A stretch of DNA of 64,000 nt. Origin: Beta vulgaris subsp. vulgaris. Lineage: Eukaryota > Streptophyta > Magnoliopsida > Caryophyllales > Amaranthaceae. Below are positions 23,111-32,955 of this stretch, piece after piece; the stretch's first letter is position 1, and every line of letters begins with the position of its first letter. The position numbers were made by a program, and so were the translations under genes. The DNA is taken from positions 46,287,285 to 46,351,284 of the forward strand of contig NC_079209.1 in assembly GCF_026745355.1 (NCBI RefSeq), in the 5' to 3' direction. The notes under the pieces are model-generated. The model ran no database searches, was not told where the DNA came from, and was given only the letters and a program-made list of their open reading frames with translations.

Positions 23111-24011
23111 TTTATTTGTTATAATTACCGTTTATATTTTTTTGTCATCATTTGCTATTCTTTTTCTAATTTCCTTTAATTTTCTATGACTACAGCGTAC
23201 TTAGGTATTGATTTAGTTTATATCCCATTCTCTTCAAATTCTCTTGCTTACACAATCGATTTTTCTAGCCTTTAGTAATATTCCTCACTGGAAATTTAAT
23301 ATAGGTAATTGGATTCATCTATAATTATGATAAAATCATATAAAGTAAAATAAGGTTTATTTCGTATAAAAGGTAGAATTATAGTGTTCTTGATAGAAGT
23401 ATTTGTATCCAATTCAACCTTGTAAAAAAGTGTTCTGGTCGAGTTGGACTAGACTCATAAGAAGATTGTTTATAAGAAATGATTGTCTTTTGATAGTACA
23501 AGAATTAAATTAGTAAATTATTATGATGTAATTAGGAAACAAAACTCCGCTAACTATGACTGCTAAATGTTTCATTTGTGTACAAAAATTGTAACTCAAG
23601 ATAGTATAATGTAGATCGAGTTTGTCGTGCGTATTCCTGTCAAACAAATTACATAAACGTATAAAATCCTTTGATATATATCCGAACCTGACCTGTTTTA
23701 TAAAATGGTTGAGTCGTGTCAATCATTTATTTAATCGTTTGTGTTGTGTTCGTGTCAACTAGATTACATAAACACGTAAAATGTGTAAATAAATTGGAAT
23801 AATAAGATGTAATTTTATTTTTCGTTCGAACAATTCCGAACCTAGCCACTTGGCTCAATTTCTGGAACCGTCACTGAATACAACTGTGGTAATGAGTGTC
23901 TGAGTCACTAAATGACCAAGCAACAAAACATCATATTTATAGCCCCCCTTCTATCTTCTTTCTCTCCCTGCGAAAAACCCTAATATTTTTCGCCATTTTA
24001 AAGCTGCCACC

Positions 24012-24164
24012 ATGCTTTTCGATGGAGATAAGCCATTAAGCCCCAATTTATACTTTTATATACTTGTTTTTCTAGTTTTCGTTAATAGTAATACTCATTT
24101 TTTCTCTCATTTGAGAGTTATTGACCCAATTATTGGGTCTTTGTCTCCGTTAGTGGGAGTTTAG
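24012..24164 (+). CDS. 50-aa ORF after a gene-like leader; possible orphan first exon
   Basis: A CT-rich leader with a telo-box (aaaaaccctaa, 23974) precedes gccaccatg, a strong start context. The frame MLFDGDKPLSPNLYFY... becomes hydrophobic and stops after 50 codons. It resembles the front of a housekeeping gene whose body is missing or beyond an unseen intron. No family recognised. Confidence 0.25.
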   Translation: MLFDGDKPLSPNLYFYILVFLVFVNSNTHFFSHLRVIDPIIGSLSPLVGV

Positions 24165-24348
24165 AGTTTGATTTGTTAGTTTCTCTTGTGAGAGTTTAAA
24201 TTAGGGTTTTTTTCCCAAAGAGATAGTTCATTATTCATGGTTTACTATAACTATACAAGTTTGCAATTTGTGTCGAATAAATATATTTCTTCTCAAAACT
24301 AAGTCAAATTGATTTACGCTTCCATACAAGGCTTTATGATTCAGCAAA

Positions 24349-24500
24349 CACTAGTTATATTGATTTTCTATTTTTGGACCTATTGTTGCGGGTTCAGCAC
24401 AACAAATTAATAGGGAGTAGTATAGTTGCAATCTATTGCTTTTAGGTTTCAAACCCGCAGCAATACACCAATTCATTGTCGCGGTTACTTGAGGAAACAA
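24349..24500. mobile_element. Possible degraded CACTA end
   Basis: cactagttatattgattttc is followed by attgttgcgggtt, aacccgcagcaat and attgtcgcggtt. These resemble the subterminal units of the CACTA element at 61617 (attgctgcggtt). No second end was found. Confidence 0.3.
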
Positions 24501-24914
24501 CAACAATAATAGAATTCCTTTTATATATTAAAAAAAAACTACTTGTTGTAGTTTTGAACAAACGGGCCTATGTTGTATTGTCAAATCTGATTCATTTATC
24601 ATCATTATTATATAGTATAAATTTTTTATTTAATCAAGTAATATTATGTTTTCCTTTTTCATTAACATTGAATGCAAATGTTGTGTGGCTTTCTATTGAT
24701 AAAGTTTATCTATTCCCCTTCAAAATAAAATGTGTACAACTTTGGAAAAAACCATTTTCATGAGTCATGTCTCTATCTCCTTAGTTCATTCTCATAGACA
24801 CCTAAACCCATCAAGTAAAAAATCAACAACAAAATCAACAATTAAAAAAGTCATCAATTAAAAAATATATTTTAATATTAAATTATCAATTGCCCTAATG
24901 TAACTTAAATAATG

Positions 24915-25693
24915 GGAAAAATTATGACATAGTACCTTTTATAGCACTGATTTTATGAACTAGTACATTTTATGTTTCATTTTGTCAACTAATACCTTTA
25001 AGTACTTAGATGTATTAATTTAGTACCTTTTCTCAAATTTTCGACCAAACTGGTCAAGATTCCAGCATTGACTTCGTTTTCCTCTCTATTTCTTGCGCGT
25101 TATTGTTGATTCTTTCTTTTAAATCTTTTTGTCCCACTCACCCCTACTAATCCGACCATTTAAATCCCTTCCTTCCCCATCAACCAAAAACTTTGTTCTA
25201 TCTTCCTCAAAATTCTCCCTCATCAAAGAATATATAACTATAAACCAAGTTAATTATTCTCCAATTTCAGTGGTCCAATTTTTTTTTTTTTGCAATGAGT
25301 ACCTTTCCATAAGGATGATGACTCATTGTAGCAGAGACTAGTGCTTAAGATGAGAAAGACAGAATGGAGAGATGAGATAGGAGAATAAATTTGAGAGAAT
25401 TTACTGATATTGAGGTAAGGTTGGTGAAAGAGAAGTAAAGAACATGAATAGTGAAAATGGGGGGGGGGGGGGCGGAGAAGGAGTTAAAAGAGGAGAGTGA
25501 AGTCACACGCATTTGGAAGATAAAAAAAGCCAAAATAGGAGGGAGAAATGAAGTCAATGTCGGAATTTTGACCAATTTGGCTGAAAATTTGAAAAAGGTA
25601 GTGAGATTAAAGTACTTAAAGATACAAGTTGACAAAATAAAGTATAAAAAGTACTAAATCGGGCTATTAAAGGTACTATTTTACAATTTTTCC
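24915..25693. mobile_element. Mutator-type MITE (779 bp)
   Basis: Termini ggaaaaattatgacatagta and inverse (ending 25693) are flanked by taaataatg (24906-24914) and tcaataatg (25694-25702), a 9-bp duplication with one mismatch. The arms continue inward: agtacttaga/taagtacttt... and ccagcattgacttcg/gaagtcaatgtcgg. The G12 run near 25460 and the short frames there are non-coding. Confidence 0.82.
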
Positions 25694-25702
25694 TCAATAA
25701 TG

Positions 25703-26556
25703 TTTTAAAAAATTACCCAAAGCTCCATCAAACCCCTCAACATCCGACCACCACAACCTCACCCCTGCAAACTCCACCAGTACTACAATAATCCCACCCC
25801 GTTTACACCACCAGGGGCTCGAAAAATATCCAGACCACCGTAAACGCGACCAATGCGCCAGACCAATGTGCTAGAATTCGGCTAGCCGTTCTTCTCTTTA
25901 TTCTCTTCCTCTTTCCTTGATTGTAATATTTTGACTGTAATAACTGCTTTTTGCAGCAATTTTTAGTTAAAATTTCTACCCATATGAGATTTCAGTGGAT
26001 CACTAATCACTTATCAGTACTGTGTAAATTTTCAATAAGTGGAAAGAACCACCACGGTCATTATTAGTATTGCAAATTCCTCTGTGATATGTTATTCTTT
26101 ATAATATTATGTTGTTGTCCTAACCTAACTTGTTTAAATAAATGAGATAATTCATCAAATTGTCCCATTAATTATCATTTTGTTTTAGCCAGTTTAATAA
26201 TTACTTATACTATACCATCATATTTGTTCCTTGTTACCTAGCCTCGAGTTGATCTTCTAAATTATTGAAACTTGATGTATCGATTCAGATTAGTAAATTA
26301 CACCAATTATTGCTTAAAATGGAAAATTTTCTATTTGTTCAAATTAAGAAAGTAAGAGCAAAATAATTTCATTACACATACAAACTCGAATCGATTTAAA
26401 ATTGTAAAAGGTCAATCATACAACGATTATTACGTTACGTGACAATGCAACTCTCTCACAACTCTGTAAAAGTGGGAAAACTTTAGAAACTAAACTATAA
26501 TAAAAAAGTATTTTTAAATTGTTTAATTGGTTAATGAGATATTGATTGCCCCATAT
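25703..26556. other. No gene recognised
   Basis: AT-rich intergenic DNA, no coding or repeat structure that I can support. Confidence 0.4.
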
Positions 26557-26568
26557 AAGACATACAAC

Positions 26569-26956
26569 TAGGGATGGCAATCCAATCCGGATCCGACCCT
26601 AGTCCGCTCCGATCCGAAGGAAAAAATCCGAGTTGACTCCGACAAAGAAGTAATCCGACTCCGACTCCGAGTCGGAGGAGGGTCGGAGTCGGATCTCATA
26701 AAATAATCCGACATCCGAATCCGACTCCGACTTTGAGTCAATCAATCCTTTTTTCTTATTGGGTCCAATGGTATCGCTTCCTATCTCCCACATGGGAGAC
26801 CAAGGTTTGAATCTTGGTGTAAGCAAATTTCAATATTGTTGGGGAGGGGGGTTGGGGCTTGTTGGACCTCTGGGTGGGTGGCCCTGTGCGAGGGCAACCC
26901 AGAGGTAATTCATCTTACCACCGGTCCTCGAATGGGGGGCAAAAAAAAAAAAAAAA
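26569..26956 (+). mobile_element. SINE-type retroposon with a 180-bp non-tRNA head
   Basis: aagacatacaac flanks the unit at 26557-26568 and 26957-26968. It ends in a run of about 18 A. The pol III boxes (tccaatggtatcgcttcc near 26764; ggtttgaatcttgg near 26803) are not at the 5' edge but about 190 bp inside. The first part starts tagggatggcaatccaatcc and consists of (a)tccgactccgag-type repeats. A target duplication around the whole unit implies that head and SINE body moved together as one RNA. Confidence 0.75.
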
Positions 26957-26968
26957 AAGACATACAAC

Positions 26969-27343
26969 AATTGCACAAGTTATTTCCCGGGGAAGTTCTA
27001 CTCTAGGTGCTACTACAAGTCTACAACAAACCTCGTTTAACTTACTATAAGGTCAAGAATAAGGATTGTTCTCAAAGAAAACAGAATCTCTTATTGTAAC
27101 GTTTCTTCCCGGGTAATTCAAACAGGTTTGCACAGCTCTCACTCAACTCATTTCGTTAACAATCAAACTAACAAATTAATAGAAAGAAAACACCATGAAA
27201 CTGGAAAAGGAATCACTTTCTGCATACCTACAAAGATATCCTTTCCTGTTTTCCTATCCAAAATCCGTTCACATTTATAAGGCCATGATTAAAAACCCGC
27301 AAAAATTTTAACTTTCTAAAACAAGCCAAACATAAGCAAATAA
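26969..27343 (+). promoter_or_regulatory. Upstream region of the RING-H2 gene
   Basis: 375 bp between the retroposon and the start codon. tttataagg at 27274-27282, about 70 bp before the ATG, is a possible TATA box. The start context is taaATGtc. The SINE-type insertion thus borders the proximal promoter. Confidence 0.35.
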
Positions 27344-28348
27344 ATGTCTTTGAGTCCACCTCGCACCCGATCATCCCCAACCAGAATCTACAACTCTTAT
27401 TGGTGCTACCAATGTAGCCGGATCGTCCGAATCTCCTCCGACAACACATCCGACATCGTTTGCCCTCGATGTTTTGGTCAGTTTATAACCGAGATGGAAA
27501 TCCCAAGGCCTAGACTGGTCTTAAATTTCACATATGATGATCCATCCCCTCAGGCTCGGCTTCTCGAAGCGCTAGCCCTTATGCTTGATCCACCCATGAG
27601 GATCCGTGAATCGAACGAACCATGGTCCTTTCCACGGCGAAGGTCTAGAAGCGATGTTGTACTTGAAGGGCCTAACTCCGGACAACCCAGATGGGTTCGA
27701 GTGCCACGCCATTCGAACAGTAGAGATGATATAGATAATGAGCTTGGGTTACATACCCGCCCTAGGGCCTGGATTATTGCCAGGCCTATAGGGCAGCAAC
27801 CAGGGATAGCTAGTCCATCTTCTAGGCCAGAGGATGGACTCACACCAGGGACTGATCCAAGGAACTATTTCCTTGGATCAGGTCTGCAGGAGTTGATCAA
27901 CGAGCTGACGGAGAATGATCGGCCAGGTCCACCACCAGCACCCGATACTGCTATCGAGGCGGTGCCGTTGGTGAAGCTTACGGCAGAGCATGTTGCACAA
28001 GGTGGCTCAGAGTGCCCTGTTTGTAAGGAGGAGTTCGAGATAGGATGTGAAGTTAGAGAGTTACCATGTAAACATGTATATCATTCTGATTGCATTGTAC
28101 CTTGGCTAAGGTTGCATAATTCTTGCCCAGTTTGTAGAACTGAGTTACCTGTTATTCATGATCAATGTGAAGATGGAGGAAGAATAGTTGAATCAGAAGG
28201 TTCAAGTATTGAAGATGGTAGGACTCGAAGATGCTTGAATTGGAGCCGGTTCAGCTCAATATGGCCATTTCGTTCACGATATTCAAGGATTAATCCTCAT
28301 GGCGATCACAATAATCCTCAGAATCCTAGGATGTCAACTGGAGGTTAA
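27344..28348 (+). CDS. RING-H2 E3 ubiquitin ligase with N-terminal zinc ribbon (RHC1A/RHC2A-like)
   Basis: A single uninterrupted frame of 334 aa. The N-terminus has a zinc-ribbon-9 type module, YWCYQC...IVCPRC (Cys 21, 24, 40, 43). A middle region follows with low-complexity Arg/Pro/Ser stretches and NYFLGSGLQELINELTEND, typical of this family. The RING-H2 domain spans residues 224-264: CPVCKEEFEIG, LPCKHVYHSDCIVPWL, NSCPVC, giving all eight C3H2C3 ligands. VPLVKLT before the RING matches the family's I-x-A-L/V-P-x-x-x-I/L linker. The Trp in PWL is the E2-contact residue. Family members (about 300-400 aa, often intronless) transfer ubiquitin from an E2 to substrates and act in stress and ABA responses. 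The exact substrate is unknown. Intact and the best host gene in the window. Confidence 0.95.
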   Translation: MSLSPPRTRSSPTRIYNSYWCYQCSRIVRISSDNTSDIVCPRCFGQFITEMEIPRPRLVLNFTYDDPSPQARLLEALALMLDPPMRIRESNEPWSFPRRRSRSDVVLEGPNSGQPRWVRVPRHSNSRDDIDNELGLHTRPRAWIIARPIGQQPGIASPSSRPEDGLTPGTDPRNYFLGSGLQELINELTENDRPGPPPAPDTAIEAVPLVKLTAEHVAQGGSECPVCKEEFEIGCEVRELPCKHVYHSDCIVPWLRLHNSCPVCRTELPVIHDQCEDGGRIVESEGSSIEDGRTRRCLNWSRFSSIWPFRSRYSRINPHGDHNNPQNPRMSTGG

Positions 28349-28926
28349 TACTCAAATCTTTCAATTAAGCTACTAATTCGTATGTTTTCTTTATTTGGTC
28401 AATGATAAGTTTATCTCCAATACGGGAAAGTAGCTCAATCTCAAGGATAAATTGGTCTTTAACGTCCTTAAAAGGCGATAACAGCTCGAAACATACATAC
28501 TTCCTATGTTTTTTAGTTGCATATTTGATTTATAACACTGTTTAATTGTATAATAACTTTGGCATGATTTTTTTGAACTATATCTAAGAACAAATCTTAC
28601 TTTTTGAGATAATTGGTTTTCAATTTAATTATATTTTCAAATTCCTACTTTTTTGAAATTATTAGTATAATTCAGTATATAAGTTTTCAAAATTGTTTAT
28701 CGATGAAAATACAAGTCAAAATATTACAATTAGAAAAAATAAGTGTAAGTATCAGTTTACGTCCAAGACCCGACAAGTTTTGGAGATCCTTTAGATAAAT
28801 TTATACTCTGGATTTAATTGTCATATTACTAATTTATGTCATAGTATCGACATGATAGGTTATTAACAAGGGAGGGAATAATTCTATTTGCTAGATTAGC
28901 CTGCCATTTAAATAACTTGTTATTGT
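28349..28926 (+). other. 3' flank of the RING gene
   Basis: AT-rich. It contains the 3' UTR, but no single poly(A) signal stands out. No other gene seen. Confidence 0.4.
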
Positions 28927-28935
28927 TAGTAATTA

Positions 28936-29498
28936 GGAAAATTTGCCAGAAACCACCTTTTATAATCACTTTTTTGTGAGAAACCACCTTTTAAAAAAAT
29001 TTGGTTAATTAGCCACCTTTTTGGTTTTTTTTTTTTTTGTTGGAAGCCACTACTTGTCGGAATCCGGCGTTGACCTTGATTTTCCGGCGTTGACCATCAT
29101 ATTTCGCTATTTTTTCCAGATTTTCGCCATTTCTTCCACCTGAGATATCGGGGGATGCGAGGGAGGAGATGGGCTTAGGGCTGGGAGGGTGGAGATGGTC
29201 GTGGGGGGTGTTTGCCGGCGGGTTACGAGGGAGGAGGGGGGTTGCCGGGGATGCGAGAGGGAGGGTGGGTTGCCGGGGATGCGAGGGGGAGGGGGAGGGG
29301 GGAGGGGGGAGAAAGATAAAAGGGAAAGAATGGCGAAAATCTAGTGGTCAACGCCGGAAAATTGAAGTCAACGCCAGATTCCGGCAAGTGGTGGCTTCCA
29401 AAAAAAAAACCAAAAAGGTGGCTAATTAACCAAATTTTTTTAAAAGGTGGTTTCTCACAAAAAATTGATTATAAAAGGTGGTTTCTGACAAATTTTCC
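28936..29498. mobile_element. Mutator-type MITE (563 bp)
   Basis: Termini ggaaaatttgccagaaacca and inverse (ending 29498) are flanked by the identical 9-mer tagtaatta (28927-28935, 29499-29507). The arms extend about 170 bp (accttttataatca, ggttaattagccacctttt, ttccggcgttgac and inverses). The centre is G-rich. The termini are clearly related in style to those at 7440 and 24915 (ggaaaa-ttg...gaaaccacc). Confidence 0.9.
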
Positions 29499-29507
29499 TA
29501 GTAATTA

Positions 29508-29927
29508 ATTTATTATTCATACTATGTAACGTCATTTGAATAATATGCTTATTTATTATTTGTTTTCGTGGTTGTAAATCTGAATGTTGATGTTGCTTGG
29601 ACTTGAAAATACAGCGTTTTTGTTGACTTGCACCTTATGCCTGATGCTTGTCATACCCTTTATGACATATTCTCCAACCCTTATCTAACAAGTAAGAATC
29701 AAAGTTTTTTCTTCATCAATTTTGGCCATGATTTTCCCGTTCAATAATATATATAGCTTTCCAATGCATCTTAGAGATATTACTAATCAATCATATAGAA
29801 ACTGAGGCGTGGAGGTGAAAATATAATTTGATGACCTAAGGAAGATTGTTCGTGCTTAGCTTCTCAGATCAATGCGACAACAACGTATGAATATAAATAT
29901 AACAACAACTCGCATATACTCATAAAT
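29508..29927. other. No gene recognised
   Basis: AT-rich spacer between the Mutator-type MITE and the TRIM. Confidence 0.4.
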
Positions 29928-30005
29928 AATATTGATAGAGTACTAATCTATTCATGGGGCCTCAACCATTAGCTTAAACTTTTGGTTGAGTTGATCCTTT
30001 TGACA

Positions 30006-30018
30006 TGGTATCAGAGCC
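30006..30018 (+). other. TRIM primer binding site (tRNA-iMet)
   Basis: tggtatcagagcc, complementary to the 3' end of initiator tRNA-Met, immediately after the 5' LTR end gaca. Confidence 0.85.
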
Positions 30019-30239
30019 AACGTGACAAAAAGATCACAGGTTCGAATCTCATCCACCCCTCCTTTCTCAGTGGAATAGTTAGCGCCATTGCATGTATGAG
30101 AAAGGTTTGTGTTGCATCCATACTTCAAGCCCAAAGGGCTCTTGCGTGAAGGGACGTGATAGAGTATAAATCTATTCCTGGGGCATCACCATTAGTTTAA
30201 CCTTTGGTTGAGTTAGGCTATGTTTGATTCACCTGAAAT

Positions 30240-30415
30240 TTTCTGATCTGAACTTATCTGATCTGATCTGATCTGATCTGAACTTATTTTTTCTGATCTG
30301 ATCTGATCTGAACTTATTTTTTCTGATCTGATCTGATCTGTTCTGATCTGATCTGATCTGATCTATCTGATCTGATCTGATCTGATCTGAACTGATCTGA
30401 TCTGATCTGAACTGA
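30240..30415. repeat. (CTGAT)n array next to the left Harbinger terminus
   Basis: About 30 copies of the pentamer ctgat, with interspersed gaacttattttttctgatctg units. A matching array lies at 31400-31560 near the other end. The family relative at 5618 has only a few copies, so the array expanded in this copy or lineage. Confidence 0.9.
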
Positions 30416-31179
30416 TGTGATTTACAAGATCTTATCTTATATAAAATATATTATTACTTTGTAAATCATTATTATGCAATACATTATAAGATCTTCTTTA
30501 TAGTATTACTATTATTATCATTTTATTTCTATTACAACTTTTACACAACTTTTATTAATAATAATAATTATTATTATTATCATTATTATAAGCACACAAT
30601 AATAATTATAATCATAATTATTATTATTACTAAAAATAATTATATAACTCAAGTCATTATTTTATAAGAGCACTTATACAATGTTTTCACACTTTCCCTT
30701 AAAAAAAAGTTTCACACTTGAGAAGTCGGCAAACTCAACTTCTTTTTTTCCATATAAAATAGAATAAGATATACAAACAACTATGACTTGAGCAAAAAAT
30801 AAATAAATATCGTGCAACTTCAAATAGCTAGAGAGATTTGGAATTCGGTAGGAAAGGTATACCGAATCTAAATTTATATAATTTGTATCTCACACTTAGC
30901 TTATTTTGAAATGTAATCCAACTTAGTAGTTTCGTTGTCATGAATTTGAGATATCATATTTTATATATTTCTTATTTTTGCATCAATCTTATGTTCTTAA
31001 CACGTGGCTTTTAATTTTCTATTATTTAATAACAACAAAATAACTTAATATAATAATAACAATGACATTTATAATGGTAACAACAAGATTAATAATAATT
31101 ACCAATATTAATAATTAATAAGTACAACAACAACAATAATAATAATTCTTTTGAACAAATGTACTAGTAAATAATAATA

Positions 31180-31370
31180 CTCCCTTTGTATTTTTTTATT
31201 TTCTCACTTAGAATCTTGACACTATTCACAATTAGAGATAATCTTTTAGATTTTTCTCAATATATAAGAAAAAATATAGTCATGTGGGGTCTTGTTTGAT
31301 TCGTCTCAATGAGTACTTTATTAATATTCAATTATTATAATTTTTATTAATATGTAGTGAAAGATATTTA
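31180..31370. mobile_element. Truncated Stowaway-like MITE
   Basis: Left end ctccctttgtatttttttat is preceded by TA. The inner part (gtcttgtttgattcgtctca) matches the inner part of the MITE at 60021. Comparison with 8285-8345 shows that this block is extra, so it is an insertion. The right terminus is lost. Confidence 0.6.
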
Positions 31371-31612
31371 ATAATAATGAGTTTTTAAATATAAGCATGA
31401 TATGATCTGAACTGATCTGATCTGATCTGATCTGGTCTGATCTGATCTGATCTGATCTGATCTGATCTGATCTGAACTTATTTTTTCTGATCTGATCTGA
31501 TCTGAACTTATTTTTTCTGATCTGATCTGATCTGATCTGATCTGATCTGATTAGATCTGAAATAAGCAAAAATAAGGTGAACTGAACATAGGCTTAGTCC
31601 TTTGACAAATAT

Positions 31613-32640
31613 GACAACTAATTTATATAAACAATTTAATCATTATTGTTACCCGTTAAGAATTTTTTTAAATTGATGCCCGATTTGTAGTATTTATGGT
31701 TTCATTAGTTCTTATTATAACAATAATACAGAGAATCGTGCAATAGGTTGTTACTTCACTTAATTATTCTACTACATCTACATGCTTTCAGCTGGTCGAT
31801 CAAGGAGACAATTCTGCCGTATTCTATAGCGTTACGTTGCTGTTGCGGTGATAAATGTGCTCGATTTGTGTCATATTTCATGGCAAAATTGTTTTAGCTG
31901 ATCATGTATGTCGTTCACCAAAGTCAATGACGATGGACGAACATCCTTGTTCCTTGCGCTTACTCACATTCTTGTTGTACATACAGAAATCGAACTTTGG
32001 GCAATTAGATTGAAGTTTGGCATCATTGATCATAACTTGATATCATATTTGTGATTCGCAAAGTTTATTTCCTATAGATAAGCGAAAGGCTTGCGACTTA
32101 AAGTTGATTGAATGATGACTGAACAATGTTCGATATCACTTGTATAATAATTTTAACTTTTGGACAACGTAAAATCAACATGGACAAAAAATTCGTTCTA
32201 CACATCAGAAATTGAAGTCGCATTACTAAATTACACATATGCAACATTATTAGTGATAGTTTCAGACATTAGAAAATAAAGTCGCGTAACTAAATTTTAC
32301 AAATCCAATTATCCAACATTATAGTGATAGCGTATATCAATATGCATGTAAAATAAAGTTTGATTAGGCACATAATAAGGAGAATATTTATAGTACACCT
32401 GGGTGTACCATGCTCATGGTACATCCAAGACTATTTTCTCCAAATGAGCGAATGAGCAAATGAGCAAAATGAACAAATGAGCAAACATTTCTACTCATTT
32501 AAGAAAATAAGCAAACACTTTTATAACAAAATGAGCAAAATGAACAAATGAGTAAATGAGCAAAATGCCCATATGAGCAAATTTGGTGTCAAATGAGCAC
32601 CTGAAGTTCTAATTTGTTACAAAAATACCCCTGCCCATAT
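31613..32640. other. No gene recognised; aatgagcaaa repeats
   Basis: Mostly unstructured. At 32440-32600 a short unit aatgagcaaa(tg/aa) recurs about 12 times. A small palindrome gtgtaccatgctcatggtaca lies at about 32402-32422. Confidence 0.45.
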
Positions 32641-32689
32641 GACAAAATTTGAAACCCTATATGCGTTGCACTTTACTAATGTGTATTGC

Positions 32690-32889
32690 AAAAGGCTAAT
32701 TTGCGTCGGACTCCTTGGCCCATTCGACGCAGATCAACCCAAAATCCTAACTCACTTTTTTAAAACCCTAACGCCTTTTAAATTCCTCTCGTGTCTCTCT
32801 CTCTTACCCTCAAACCCGATCTCAAACCCTAAAAATATACGAGTATCGTCTCTCACACCCTCAAACCCTCTCACCCTCAAACCCTTTCG

Positions 32890-32955
<66 letters not shown>

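Larger units (their letters stand above)
22199..24905. other. Long stretch without a recognised gene
   Basis: AT-rich on both strands. Apart from a SINE-like piece (22990-23110), a leader-like segment (23938-24164) and a CACTA-like end (24349), I see no family match. The open frame at 22529-22706 on either strand has no domain I recognise. Confidence 0.4.
30216..31593 (+). mobile_element. Internally deleted Harbinger element inside the TRIM 3' LTR
   Basis: Termini ggctatgtttgattcacct and aaggtgaactgaacatagg(c) are flanked by TTA (30213-30215, 31594-31596). Both ends carry long tctgatctgatctg arrays. Positions about 30825-30885 match the last codons of the transposase at 7105-7180 (caacttcaaatagctagaga...), and the following 3' region also matches, so this is a deletion product of the 5618 family. 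A truncated Stowaway-like MITE (31180-31370) is nested in it. Confidence 0.9.
29933..31607 (+). mobile_element. TRIM retroelement interrupted by a Harbinger derivative
   Basis: The 5' LTR is 29933-30005 (73 bp, tgatagagta...tttgaca). The 3' LTR starts at 30157 (tgatagagta), is split at 30215, and resumes at 31597 with gtcctttgaca, ending at 31607. The primer site tggtatcagagcc (30006-30018, tRNA-iMet) directly follows the 5' LTR, and a gaaggga purine tract precedes the 3' LTR. The target duplication aatat lies at 29928-29932 and 31608-31612. Without the insertion it is about 295 bp and has no coding capacity, as is usual for TRIMs. Confidence 0.9.

Noticed and set aside
29169..29429. Gly/Arg-rich 86-codon ORF
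   Set aside because: Lies across the G-rich centre and right arm of the MITE at 28936-29498.
31321..31569. ORF with SDQIRSDQIR repeats
   Set aside because: Translation of the GATCT pentamer array.
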